This document shows, piece after piece, positions 1 through 8,521 of a DNA stretch of 29,962 nt (positions are counted from its first letter, which is position 1; each line of letters opens with the position of its first letter). The notes beneath the pieces were generated by a model. That model saw only the letters and a program-made list of their open reading frames with translations, was not told the origin of the DNA and ran no database searches. The DNA comes from a virus. The position numbers and the translations under genes are program-made. The stretch lies in the IMG/VR virus record IMGVR_UViG_3300021376_000248, positions 1 through 29,962 of that record; one strand, given 5' to 3'.

Positions 1-3000
1 CTGCTCATTCAGCAATTACCAACAATTATCTTGGTCAAGGATCGCTATTTAATATACAATCTGCAGATATTAGCAGATCTCGTCATTATTATGGTTCTGG
101 AACAATATTTGCAATCAATGGTGTTGCAGAATCGTTTGGTGCAAATCCACCAGAACAAATTCTACCAATCAATCTTAATGGTTTTGCTAGCACTTCGTTT
201 ACTCCAAATTGGAATTCGTTTGGAACAATACGTGTAGAATCTGAACAGGCGTATGTAATTACCACAAATGCTTATTCTGGATTTGGTCGTCTATTTGAGA
301 TATCTAGTAAGGAAGAAAGGAGAACTTACTCTTACAATACTTCTTCGGTTGTTGAATACGCTCATCTTGATTATGGTTTAGTATCAAATAATCATACAAC
401 CAGTTATGATTACGAAGGAATTCTCAACAATCCTTCAATTACTGATGATTATGAGTACATTATTCCTAACATCACCAGATACCCATTTGGCGATTTCAAT
501 GTATTTGGAGCATCTAAAACTAACTTCTCCCTACTGCAAATTGGGGGCGGAGTTATTGGTCCTATTACAGGAGAAATTATTGTTAGATTCCCACCATTCC
601 ACGCTGGTGAAGGAGTTCTATTCGGACTTGGAGGATCTGCAGAATCTGCATCTGTTTCTTATCCATCAGATACCAATATATTCAAGATTACTGGATCTGC
701 CACAGAACTTGTTGGATTTGCATCTGCTTCTACATTAAAAATTAGTATATTTGGAGAAGGGCAAGAAACAATTCGCAATGCCTCAGAACGCTTTGTTATT
801 ATTGATATCTTTGGATCTGCTAAAGAAACACATACCGAATCTTATATTGGTTCTGGTCGTATATTTGCGTTTGCTGGTGCAGCAGAAGCAGTTGGTTTTG
901 ATGAAGATATTATTGCTGCCAATATTAAGATTTCTGGCACAGGCACAGAAAGAACCTCCGCATTCGTACCTGTTCAAGGAGGTATTCTATTTGGAATTGG
1001 CGGAGCGTCTGAATCTTCTACAACTGCAGAGACCAAACTTGCAAATATCATTCTATCTGGAGAAGCAAAAACCAGAAGAATTCCAAACTTTAATGGTTCT
1101 GGATCTATTAAATCTCTATCTGGTGCCGCAATTGCTGCTGCCTATAGTCCAGACGAAGAACAAGTTCTTATCAACCTCAAAGGATTTGCAAGGCAGACGT
1201 TTACATCGAGAAATATTGGAACTGGTGCTCTACAAATATTTGGAGAAGATTCTACTTCAATCCTCACGTTTGTTGAGAAACCAACAGTTGAGATTGATAT
1301 ATTTGGAGAAGCAAAAACTAATAGAGTTCCAAACTTTAATGGTTCTGGATCTATTAAATCTCTATCTGGTGCCGCAATTGCTGCTGCTTACAGTCCAGAC
1401 GAAGAACAAGTTCTTCTTGCCTTTAGTGGAGTTGCAAGACAAACATTTACATCGACAAATATTGGAGATGCTTCTCTACGAATACTTGGAGAAGATGCCA
1501 CCCCAATCCTTACATTTGCAGAACAATCTACTGTCAGAATATTTGTTTCTGGGCAAGCAGGAGAGCGTTTCGTACCAAATTGGAACGGATTTGGCACACT
1601 ATTTGCCTTTGATGGTGCAGCAGAATCTTTCGGAGTCAATCCTCCAGATCAAACGACAGATCTTAAATTCTCTGGATTTGCATCAGAATCGTTCTCTTAT
1701 GGAAATTATGATGGTCTCTCAGACATTAAACTATTTGGCGAGATTGAAATTCCAATCCGCACATTTGCTGAGCAGCCAACTGTTGAAATTGATATATTTG
1801 GAACAGTAATTGAAAGTAATACAGAATCTTATGCTGGTTCTGGATCAATCTTTGCGATCTCTGGTGCTGCAGAATCTGTGGGGTATGTTATACCCGAGAT
1901 TACAACAGACATTAAACTATCTGGTGACCTTGTTGAATCTGTTGGATTTAGAGAAGTTGGTTCTGGATTCATTACCAATATTTCTGGAACAACATCTCCA
2001 GAAATTCTTACGTTTGCTGAACAACCAATTGTTGAGATTAATGTATTTGGAGTTGGAAAAACTAACTTCTCCTTACTCCATATTGGTTCTGGTTCCATAT
2101 TCTCTGTTGGTGGGGCAGCAGAAGCAACTTCTGTCAATCCTCCAGACATCACAACAGATATTCAGATTTCTGGATCTAGAGAATCTGAAAGAATTAGTCG
2201 TTCAGAAATTGGATCTGGATTTACCACCGTATATGGTAATGTCTTTGATGTACGATTCATTCCAAACTTCAATGGATCTGGAACAATTTACATTGATACA
2301 ACAACTTCCTATAGCGAAACCGACACTTACATTGGATCTGGTTCTATATTTGCAGTCGAAGGAGCAGCAGAATCTCTCACTGTTAATCCAGATGAAAGAC
2401 AAATTCTATTCTCCTTTGTTGGTAAAGCACAGGAGCGCATCGCAAATTCGGAAGTTAAAACTGTTGAACTTGATATTACTGGAGAAGTTTCTAATGTTCA
2501 TATCGTTAGATTTGAACGTGGAGATGGATTTATTAAGGCATCTGGTATTGGCAAAACCAACTTCTCCTTACGCCACATTGGTTCAGGATTTATTTCCAAT
2601 CTATCTGGTGCTGCAGAATCTGTCTCTTACAATCCACTTGAAGAGCAACTTCTCTTCTCGTTCAAAGGATTTGTTGTTGAAAGACATACCGAATCTTACT
2701 TTGGCAAAGGAATTCTATATGGGGTTTCTGGTGCATCAGAATCTACAGCAGTCGTACCAGAAACCCAAGTTTCTACGAGCGAAGCACAGAATCTATTCAG
2801 ATTTGCAGGTAATGATGTAGATAGCACTTCTAAGGCATATGTCGGAAGAGGAAATCTATTCTCAATTGGAAATGCTATTGATAGAGAAACATTTGCACAC
2901 GAATCTGTTGGAACTATTTCTATATCTGGATCTGCTAATTATGTAGAAGTTGATAATTACGTTGGTTCTGGTGTTATATCTACGATTTCTGGAGCAGCAG

Positions 3001-3599
3001 AAGTTGTTTCTACAGCAGAATCCTTTATCACTAACATTAAAATTTCTGGATCTGCTGCAACATTTGTTGTTACTCCTTACAAAGGAAGTGGGGTTATATT
3101 CTCAATTGGAGGAACGGCAGAATCTGCATCTGTTTCTTACCCAACAGGTGGTCTATTTAAAATCGGTGGTCTTGCCAAATCATCTAAAACTAAAACACAT
3201 CTTGGAGAAATTACAACTACCCTTCAAGGGTCTGCTGGTGTTGCATTTATTAGAATTCCTTACATTGGATCTGGAAATATTGATATTTCTGGAGAAGCCC
3301 AACTTAAAGAATCCAACGTCTATGTTGGCGCTGGTTCCATCCGCAAGCAGAGCAAGTCGGAACAACCTATTGTTGGTCTCTCCCACATTGGTAATGGGGC
3401 AATTGAAATTTATGGAGAATCTAAAAATAATGCATCCGTTATTTACCGTGGTTCTGGTAGAGTATTTAACTTTGGTAGAGTTAAAGAAGTGTCTCCACCA
3501 GAAAAATATATTGGATTTGGTGTGTTGGTTCTTAATGGTCAATCGATTGATAGAAGAGTACATGCATCCCCAGAAAGAACATATGGATGGATTGTTTGA
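1..3599 (+). CDS. Giant repeat-rich fibre-like virion protein, 5' end cut off by the window
   Basis: The frame whose first complete codon is at position 3 is open from the left edge to the stop at 3597-3599, giving about 1198 residues of the C-terminal part of a longer protein. It is built of more than twenty copies of a short degenerate module, of the form YxGSGxIFxIxGAAES, alternating with a second short strand-like module such as IxISGxAxER. Many copies are separated by about 20 or 40 residues, which suggests a beta-solenoid or stacked beta-sandwich shaft. An 82-residue block is duplicated almost exactly (1059-1550). I cannot name the family. Its place immediately before other fibre-like genes of a T4-like phage suggests a long tail fibre or other virion fibre. 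Function is inferred from context and repetitiveness alone. Long open frames also run through +1 and +2 here, but they are Leu-rich shadows of the biased repeat codons. Confidence 0.85.
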   Translation, partial: AHSAITNNYLGQGSLFNIQSADISRSRHYYGSGTIFAINGVAESFGANPPEQILPINLNGFASTSFTPNWNSFGTIRVESEQAYVITTNAYSGFGRLFEISSKEERRTYSYNTSSVVEYAHLDYGLVSNNHTTSYDYEGILNNPSITDDYEYIIPNITRYPFGDFNVFGASKTNFSLLQIGGGVIGPITGEIIVRFPPFHAGEGVLFGLGGSAESASVSYPSDTNIFKITGSATELVGFASASTLKISIFGEGQETIRNASERFVIIDIFGSAKETHTESYIGSGRIFAFAGAAEAVGFDEDIIAANIKISGTGTERTSAFVPVQGGILFGIGGASESSTTAETKLANIILSGEAKTRRIPNFNGSGSIKSLSGAAIAAAYSPDEEQVLINLKGFARQTFTSRNIGTGALQIFGEDSTSILTFVEKPTVEIDIFGEAKTNRVPNFNGSGSIKSLSGAAIAAAYSPDEEQVLLAFSGVARQTFTSTNIGDASLRILGEDATPILTFAEQSTVRIFVSGQAGERFVPNWNGFGTLFAFDGAAESFGVNPPDQTTDLKFSGFASESFSYGNYDGLSDIKLFGEIEIPIRTFAEQPTVEIDIFGTVIESNTESYAGSGSIFAISGAAESVGYVIPEITTDIKLSGDLVESVGFREVGSGFITNISGTTSPEILTFAEQPIVEINVFGVGKTNFSLLHIGSGSIFSVGGAAEATSVNPPDITTDIQISGSRESERISRSEIGSGFTTVYGNVFDVRFIPNFNGSGTIYIDTTTSYSETDTYIGSGSIFAVEGAAESLTVNPDERQILFSFVGKAQERIANSEVKTVELDITGEVSNVHIVRFERGDGFIKASGIGKTNFSLRHIGSGFISNLSGAAESVSYNPLEEQLLFSFKGFVVERHTESYFGKGILYGVSGASESTAVVPETQVSTSEAQNLFRFAGNDVDSTSKAYVGRGNLFSIGNAIDRETFAHESVGTISISGSANYVEVDNYVGSGVISTISGAAEVVSTAESFITNIKISGSAATFVVTPYKGSGVIFSIGGTAESASVSYPTGGLFKIGGLAKSSKTKTHLGEITTTLQGSAGVAFIRIPYIGSGNIDISGEAQLKESNVYVGAGSIRKQSKSEQPIVGLSHIGNGAIEIYGESKNNASVIYRGSGRVFNFGRVKEVSPPEKYIGFGVLVLNGQSIDRRVHASPERTYGWIV
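1059..1550 (+). repeat. Tandem near-identical 246-bp (82-codon) duplication inside the giant repeat gene
   Basis: Two adjacent units, 1059-1304 and 1305-1550, both begin with codons for GEAKT and then carry the same stretch, PNFNGSGSIKSLSGAA, followed by AIAAAYSPDEEQVL. The central stretch (from 1083 and from 1329) is nearly identical at DNA level. The second halves (QTFTS..NIG, LGED or FGED) have drifted more. This looks like a recent in-frame duplication or gene conversion between repeat modules. Confidence 0.85.
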
Positions 3600-3602
3600 T
3601 AT

Positions 3603-3610
3603 TATAAATA
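3603..3610 (+). promoter_or_regulatory. T4-type late promoter TATAAATA
   Basis: Exact match to the T4 late promoter octamer, four bases after the stop of the giant repeat gene and 22 bases before the ATG at 3632. A start about six bases downstream would leave a short leader, which supports ATG 3632 rather than the TTG at 3614 as the start of the next gene. Confidence 0.7.
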
Positions 3611-3631
3611 TTTTTGGTATCTTATAGAAAT

Positions 3632-4090
3632 ATGACCACCCAGGTACAATTTAGAAGGGGTACTACCGCCGAGCACGCTCTATTTACTGGAGCACAAGGT
3701 GAACTTACAATTGACACCGACAAAAAGATGGCCGTCATTCATGACGGGTCAACTACTGGAGGATTTGATGTTTTTAGAGCAAGGTGGCAGTACATTAATA
3801 CATCACAAGTATTAGGAACCAGTTTAAGATATTTGGTTGATACTTCTGGTGGTCCATTAACATTGACATTACCTTTGTATAATAATCAACTCGTTCCAAA
3901 ACCTGGAGACACTGTGGAATTTGTTGATACTGCTTTTACTTGGGATATAAATAATGTTACAATCGTTGATCCTATTAATAGACAGTTTCAAAACACTTTC
4001 CAAGTTGTTAGTTCGCCATTAATATTTGACTTGAAGGGAGCACGAGTTCAATTAATCTGGGATGGAAATTACTGGAGGGTACTCATATGA
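3632..4090 (+). CDS. Small fibre protein with Mtd-like N-terminal domain
   Basis: A 152-residue protein. Residues 1 to about 50 carry the pattern VQFRRGTTAEHALF, then GELTIDTDKKMAVIHDG, typical of the short domain found at the N-terminus of phage tropism determinants and many tail fibres (Mtd N-terminal-like). From about residue 60 onward there is a second beta domain (LTLPL, PGDTVEFVD, NNVTIVD, QLIWDGNYWRV) that resembles the protein encoded at 8181-8504. ATG 3632 is preferred because an in-frame TTG at 3614 lies too close to the late promoter. The next gene starts in a 4-base ATGA overlap with this stop, so the two are probably translationally coupled. The role as a fibre or baseplate-attached component is inferred from domain type and context. 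Confidence 0.8.
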   Translation: MTTQVQFRRGTTAEHALFTGAQGELTIDTDKKMAVIHDGSTTGGFDVFRARWQYINTSQVLGTSLRYLVDTSGGPLTLTLPLYNNQLVPKPGDTVEFVDTAFTWDINNVTIVDPINRQFQNTFQVVSSPLIFDLKGARVQLIWDGNYWRVLI

Positions 4091-4476
4091 CAATGTATAT
4101 AAGCGATAGTTTTAGATCTGGATCAACTGAATCTGGATTCGCTGCTAATAACTATACTCTGGGTAATGATTTTACCATCCACGCTCTTCGTAGAGATGCT
4201 GATGGTATGTTGGTGTATACAAATATCAGAAGTATTACTAACGAAGTTGCGGATTTTTATAGGTTAGACGGCACACCCTACTTAGATATTGCAACTGGTG
4301 TTTACGATTATGTAGAAGAAACTACAGAGGAAAAATCATTTTACAATCATCCACAAGATAAATATCAACAGTACAGGTTTGATAGTCGTAAAGTGACATA
4401 TTTTATTGATGATGATGGTTATTTTGTTATTCGCTTCAACGAAGCATATAATCACACCTCAGCAGGTCCCAAATAA
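4087..4476 (+). CDS. Hypothetical phage protein, 129 residues
   Basis: Starts at the ATG inside the ATGA overlap with the previous stop. The protein is acidic and aromatic-rich, with no signal peptide or membrane segment and no motif I recognise. It lies between a small fibre protein and the 1088-residue fibre protein, and is separated from the latter by 12 bases that contain its ribosome-binding site (AAGGAA). It is likely a minor virion or fibre-associated protein, by position only. Confidence 0.75.
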   Translation: MTMYISDSFRSGSTESGFAANNYTLGNDFTIHALRRDADGMLVYTNIRSITNEVADFYRLDGTPYLDIATGVYDYVEETTEEKSFYNHPQDKYQQYRFDSRKVTYFIDDDGYFVIRFNEAYNHTSAGPK

Positions 4477-4488
4477 TAAGGAACGAAA

Positions 4489-7400
4489 ATGGCAGATTTC
4501 AGATTAGGTAGATTAAAATTTAATTGGAGAGGTGATTGGGTAGTCAATACAGCATATGTCATTGATGACATTGTAAAGTTTGGCGCCAACACTTACGTGT
4601 GTATTTCAAATCACACATCCGTATCCAACCAAACTTTTTGGTATTCCAACGATGCCAGTAAATGGTCATTACATACGGAAGGCATTTACAATAAAGGAAA
4701 TTGGGCGGCATCTACTTTCTATAAACTAAACGATATTGTAAAGTATGGTAACATTCTTTATAGAACAATCGTTCCTCATACATCTGCCGCAACTTTTGTA
4801 GAGGCAAACTTTGCTTCATACTTAGACGGATTGAGGTTTGAAGATACTTGGAATGCTACAAGCGAATTTCAACCAGGAGATATTGTAACTCATGGTGGTT
4901 ACAGTTATGTTTCAAAATCAATCAACACAAATAAAGCTCCCAATCTAAATTTAATTACTGATTGGGAAATTTTAACTACAGGTTTTAAAGTTGTTGGTAC
5001 TTGGGATGTTGGGACCAACTACAAACCTGGAGATGTTGTACTACTTGGCGGCAACTCTTATGTTGCAAATATTACCAACTCTGGTACTCTTCCTTCCTCA
5101 AGTCCAACTACTTGGAGTTTTATTGTAGGTGGATTTACTTGGAAAGGAACTTGGAATTCTGGTACGCTGTATCAACCTGGAGATGCTATTTCAAGAAATA
5201 GTAATAGTTACATTAACGTAGCAACTTCTACAAATGATCCACCAGAACTTGATACTACTGGAACATATTGGAATTCTCTCGCTCAAGGTGCTCAAACAAA
5301 CGTATTGACATCTGCTGGTGATACTGTCTATCAAAGTGGATCTGGTCCAGCAAGATTGCCGATCGGTACAGTAGGTCAAACCCTAACTGTTTCTTCTGCT
5401 GGTTATCCCGAATGGAAAGATAATAACAAAACAGACCCCGTTTACTATGTAACTACAAACGGAAGCGATTTGAACGATGGGGAAAATATTACTGGCGCAT
5501 GGGCATCTTTAAGACATGCCTGTGATAACATTACTGGTCCTGCAACAATTTACGTTAAAGCAGGAACTTACTTTGAAACTCTTCCTATTATTATACCAGA
5601 CAATGTTTCTATTGTTGGTGATAACATAAGAACATCTGTCATTAAACCCAAAACTGGAAACAGTTCAACCGTAAGGCTTACTTTAGGAACAACTCCAGCA
5701 GCACAATATAGAGTATTGGGAGATGTTATTTCAGCAGGTGGCGGCGTAGCAAAAACTGCCATGATTTTAGATGTTGAAGCTGGTGGTGCTCAAATTATTA
5801 TTAAACCATTAACTGGTGGAGCATGGACAACTAGTGATACATATGAAACTGGTGTTGTTGATACTACAATCACTGCCGTTGAACCAATTACAAATGAAAA
5901 TTCTACCATGTTCTTTATGAGCAACAAAACAATGCTCAAAGATCTAGTTATGGATGGAATGAACGGATTTGTTCCATCAACAACTGATCCAAAAGACATG
6001 AACACCGCTACTATTAAGGGCGTATTTTTACGACTATATCCAAACTCCCCAACAACAAAATCGCCATATATTTCTCAGTGTTCTGCATTTTCAAATACTG
6101 GTGTTGGTGCTATTGTTGACGGCGATGTTCATGCAAAATGGGATGGGACTGCAACCAAATCAAACAAATCTATGTTGTTTGACTCGTTTACCCAAATTCA
6201 TGAGCAGGGTGGCGTAGGATTCTGGATTACAAATAATGGTAATTCAGAAATTGTATCTTCCTTCACTTATTATGCTCACATTTCTTATGCTGCAACTCGT
6301 GGAGGAGCTATTAGATCTCTTGCAGGCAACTCTTCTTGGGGTACTTACGCTATTGTTTCCTCTGGATTTAATACTAACGAGGCAACTTTAGATGGACAAA
6401 TCGATGGTAAAGAATTAAATTATATTACAGCTTCTCTTGTAGGTAATTTTGATACTGACGAAAGAATTACTGGATTAACTTCTGGCGCAATTGGAGAAAT
6501 TGTTAGTTGGCAAGCATCAAACCAAAAAATTCTTTACAGACCTTTGAAGGGAACCTTTGCTCAAAATGAAGGGATTATTGGTCAAACTACATCCGCAACA
6601 GCTACCTTGGTCAACAATGCTACAGCAAACCAAGGACAATCAGGATTCACACTATCTATAAAAGGGTTGGGCGCAGCTCCAAAAGCAGGTGGTTCAATTG
6701 AATTTATTACTGGTCCTGGTGGTTTAGGTGAAGAACCATTTACATTTGTTGTTGCAAACTCTTCTTATAAAGCACCAATTGGAAGAGGAACAATCAGTAT
6801 CACAAGAGGTTTATTAGGTTCCACTGCTGCATCTCATGATGGACTCTCAAGTTTGACTAGATATCAAACAGGAACTACAACAACTTTAACTGCTGCAATT
6901 AATTCCGCTTCTGAATCTACCATTTTTGTTACTTCAATTACAGGAATTACGGTTGGAGGTTTTATAATTGTAAACAACGAAATGATGAAAGTAGATTCGT
7001 TCCCAACTGCTACGTCAATTGTAGTATTACGAGGTCAGGAAGGAACAACAGCTGCTGTTCATGCTTCTGGTGCAACCGCGAGAGCAATCCAAATTAAAGT
7101 TCCAAATCAGACAACAACTCTTGGTGATATGACTCCAACATCGTCAACAATTAGAGTAGTATCTTCAAATGGTGTCTTAGTTACTGATTTTGTCAAATTA
7201 GATAACGAGTTTATGCAAGTAACTAATGTAGCTACCGACACTACAGGAAGTGTTTTAGTTGTTCTAACTCAAACAAAACCAACACCAACATTTGATACAC
7301 AAAGTTTTAAGATTAGATACTTGTATTCTCAAGTAAGATTAACTGGTCACGATTTCTTGAATATTGGAACTGGTGGGAAAACTACAACCAATTTCCCTGG

Positions 7401-7755
7401 ATTGCCTCTTGTAGCGGCAGCTCAAGGTAACGAAGTTACTGAGCAATTCCCAGGTCGTGTATTCTTTGTATCAACAGATCAAGATGGCAACTTTACCGTT
7501 GGTCGTTACTTTAAGGTTAATCAGGCAACTGGTAGTACAACTTTGAACGCATCTTCATTCGATTTGTCTGGTCTGTCATCTCTACGACTTGGTTCAATTG
7601 GTGCTCAACTTGGAGAAAGTATTAGTGAATTTTCTTCTGATACGACTTTATCTGCTAATAGCAACACCAAAGTTCCTACACAAAAAGCTGTGAAAACATA
7701 CATAGACAAGAAAACCAAAACAAAAGGATTTACCTTCTGGGCTGGTGGCGCCTGA
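4489..7755 (+). CDS. Large tail-fibre protein with five carbohydrate-binding-like repeats and a probable beta-helix
   Basis: A 1088-residue protein preceded by AAGGAA. Residues about 11-270 hold five consecutive repeats of roughly 50 residues, each with the core W....Y..GD.V..G...Y, as in chitin-binding-type modules (CBM5/12-like): GDWVVNTAYVIDDIVKFG, GNWAASTFYKLNDIVKYG, TWNATSEFQPGDIVTHGG, TWDVGTNYKPGDVVLLGG and TWNSGTLYQPGDAISRNS. From about 316 comes VYYVTTNGSDLNDG, then PATIYVKAGTYFE and PDNVSIVGDN, the signature of a right-handed beta-helix of the pectinesterase/lyase kind. I see no clear catalytic set. Residues about 800-930 hold two copies of a beta domain with a VNNEM or LDNEF core. 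The C-terminus (NTKVPTQKAVKTYIDK) resembles tail-fibre ends. It probably binds surface polysaccharide. Enzymatic activity is possible but not shown. Confidence 0.85.
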   Translation: MADFRLGRLKFNWRGDWVVNTAYVIDDIVKFGANTYVCISNHTSVSNQTFWYSNDASKWSLHTEGIYNKGNWAASTFYKLNDIVKYGNILYRTIVPHTSAATFVEANFASYLDGLRFEDTWNATSEFQPGDIVTHGGYSYVSKSINTNKAPNLNLITDWEILTTGFKVVGTWDVGTNYKPGDVVLLGGNSYVANITNSGTLPSSSPTTWSFIVGGFTWKGTWNSGTLYQPGDAISRNSNSYINVATSTNDPPELDTTGTYWNSLAQGAQTNVLTSAGDTVYQSGSGPARLPIGTVGQTLTVSSAGYPEWKDNNKTDPVYYVTTNGSDLNDGENITGAWASLRHACDNITGPATIYVKAGTYFETLPIIIPDNVSIVGDNIRTSVIKPKTGNSSTVRLTLGTTPAAQYRVLGDVISAGGGVAKTAMILDVEAGGAQIIIKPLTGGAWTTSDTYETGVVDTTITAVEPITNENSTMFFMSNKTMLKDLVMDGMNGFVPSTTDPKDMNTATIKGVFLRLYPNSPTTKSPYISQCSAFSNTGVGAIVDGDVHAKWDGTATKSNKSMLFDSFTQIHEQGGVGFWITNNGNSEIVSSFTYYAHISYAATRGGAIRSLAGNSSWGTYAIVSSGFNTNEATLDGQIDGKELNYITASLVGNFDTDERITGLTSGAIGEIVSWQASNQKILYRPLKGTFAQNEGIIGQTTSATATLVNNATANQGQSGFTLSIKGLGAAPKAGGSIEFITGPGGLGEEPFTFVVANSSYKAPIGRGTISITRGLLGSTAASHDGLSSLTRYQTGTTTTLTAAINSASESTIFVTSITGITVGGFIIVNNEMMKVDSFPTATSIVVLRGQEGTTAAVHASGATARAIQIKVPNQTTTLGDMTPTSSTIRVVSSNGVLVTDFVKLDNEFMQVTNVATDTTGSVLVVLTQTKPTPTFDTQSFKIRYLYSQVRLTGHDFLNIGTGGKTTTNFPGLPLVAAAQGNEVTEQFPGRVFFVSTDQDGNFTVGRYFKVNQATGSTTLNASSFDLSGLSSLRLGSIGAQLGESISEFSSDTTLSANSNTKVPTQKAVKTYIDKKTKTKGFTFWAGGA

Positions 7756-7761
7756 TTGATT

Positions 7762-7786
7762 GGGGAGTATTTAACTCCCCTCATTT
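7762..7786 (+). terminator. Possible rho-independent terminator after the 1088-residue fibre gene
   Basis: GGGGAGT (7762-7768) pairs with ACTCCCC (7774-7780) around a five-base loop. Only a short T-rich tract (TCATTT) follows, so termination may be partial. It sits directly upstream of a late promoter and so separates two transcription units. Confidence 0.6.
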
Positions 7787-7793
7787 ATAAATA
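7786..7793 (+). promoter_or_regulatory. T4-type late promoter TATAAATA
   Basis: Exact octamer immediately after the 7762-7780 hairpin and 35 bases before the ATG at 7829. It would drive the small structural genes and the Cys-rich fibre genes that follow. Confidence 0.7.
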
Positions 7794-7828
7794 CTAATAA
7801 ACAAACGGATTATCAAGGAGAATATTAA

Positions 7829-8152
7829 ATGGCTTCTGGAATTTTGGGGACACAAACCTCATTAACTGCCAACGCACTAACAACAATTTTTACTGTGCCT
7901 GCAGATGTTGTAGCTTATGTAAATTTTAACGTTGTTAATACAAACGCTACACCTGTAAATGTTAGGATTGCTCTTGCAGCAGCTGCTACCCCAACTGCCG
8001 CAGAGTATATTGAATACAATGCTAAGATTGCTGGTTTTGGAGTTCTTGAAAGAACTGGTATTGCCCTACAGGCAACAAAAAGAATTGTTGCTTTTGCGGA
8101 TACTGCTGGTGTAAGCATCTCCGTTTATGGCGTAGAAGAATCAACTATTTGA
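7829..8152 (+). CDS. Small beta-domain virion protein, 107 residues
   Basis: Preceded by a good ribosome-binding site (AAGGAG, seven to eight bases upstream). It is a single domain rich in Ala, Val and Thr, with FTVPA, NVRIAL, EYIEYN, then GVLERTGI, RIVAFAD and SVYGVEE. The same order of elements occurs twice in the fibre protein at 19236-20369 (VRIRIGVSS, SNYIIYD, SLVVFSDF and ARMRIGVSD, SNYLEYE, SLIVYGDT), so this is a one-domain relative of that protein. I know no function. It is probably a structural protein that decorates or links fibres. No signal peptide is evident. Confidence 0.8.
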   Translation: MASGILGTQTSLTANALTTIFTVPADVVAYVNFNVVNTNATPVNVRIALAAAATPTAAEYIEYNAKIAGFGVLERTGIALQATKRIVAFADTAGVSISVYGVEESTI

Positions 8153-8158
8153 TAAATA
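8151..8158 (+). promoter_or_regulatory. Near-consensus late promoter GATAAATA
   Basis: Seven of eight bases match TATAAATA. It overlaps the stop of the preceding gene and lies 22 bases upstream of the ATG at 8181, a spacing similar to the exact copies in this window. Confidence 0.45.
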
Positions 8159-8180
8159 CTAATAAAGGAGATTAAAGTCA

Positions 8181-8504
8181 ATGGGACGTTCACTTTCAGA
8201 AATAACTGAAACAAAGGTATCGGTAGCACTAACAACAGCACATACTGCGTTAGCTAATCAAATCTTGTTAATTGATACAACATCTGCCTCGTTTAATATT
8301 ACCTTACCAGCAAACCCTAGCATTGGTGATCGTATCAATCTTATTGATGCTGCTGGTAACTGTGGTGTTAATAAAGCTGTAGTTTTGAGGAATGGCAACA
8401 AGATTGCTAATTTAGCAGAAGATTTGGATTTTGATATTAAAAATGCATCACTTGAATTAATTTATACTGGTTCTGCTTACGGTTGGTCTATTCTTAGTAA
8501 CTAA
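8181..8504 (+). CDS. Small fibre-type beta-domain protein, 107 residues
   Basis: Strong ribosome-binding site AAAGGAG upstream of the ATG. The sequence pattern is ILLIDTTS, NITLPANPSIGDRINLID, AVVLRNGNKI, ELIYTGSAYGWSI. This is the pattern of a small beta domain common in phage fibres, and it matches the C-terminal domain of the protein at 3632-4090 (LTLTLPL, PGDTVEFVD, VTIVD, QLIWDGNYWRV). It is probably a trimer-forming or receptor-proximal fibre domain produced as a separate protein. Function is inferred from resemblance to its neighbours. Confidence 0.8.
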   Translation: MGRSLSEITETKVSVALTTAHTALANQILLIDTTSASFNITLPANPSIGDRINLIDAAGNCGVNKAVVLRNGNKIANLAEDLDFDIKNASLELIYTGSAYGWSILSN

Positions 8505-8521
8505 TACATAGGTATAATTAG

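Noticed and set aside
1829-2152. Minus-strand open frame within the giant repeat gene
   Set aside because: It mirrors the codon bias of the plus-strand repeats and has no ribosome-binding site or recognisable motif.
751-2820. Long +1-frame open frames (751-1809 and 1810-2820) that could be read as Leu-rich proteins
   Set aside because: They lie wholly inside the giant repeat gene, consist of Leu/Gln-rich monotony from shifted repeat codons, and the true frame is open from the window edge to 3599 with clear protein repeats.
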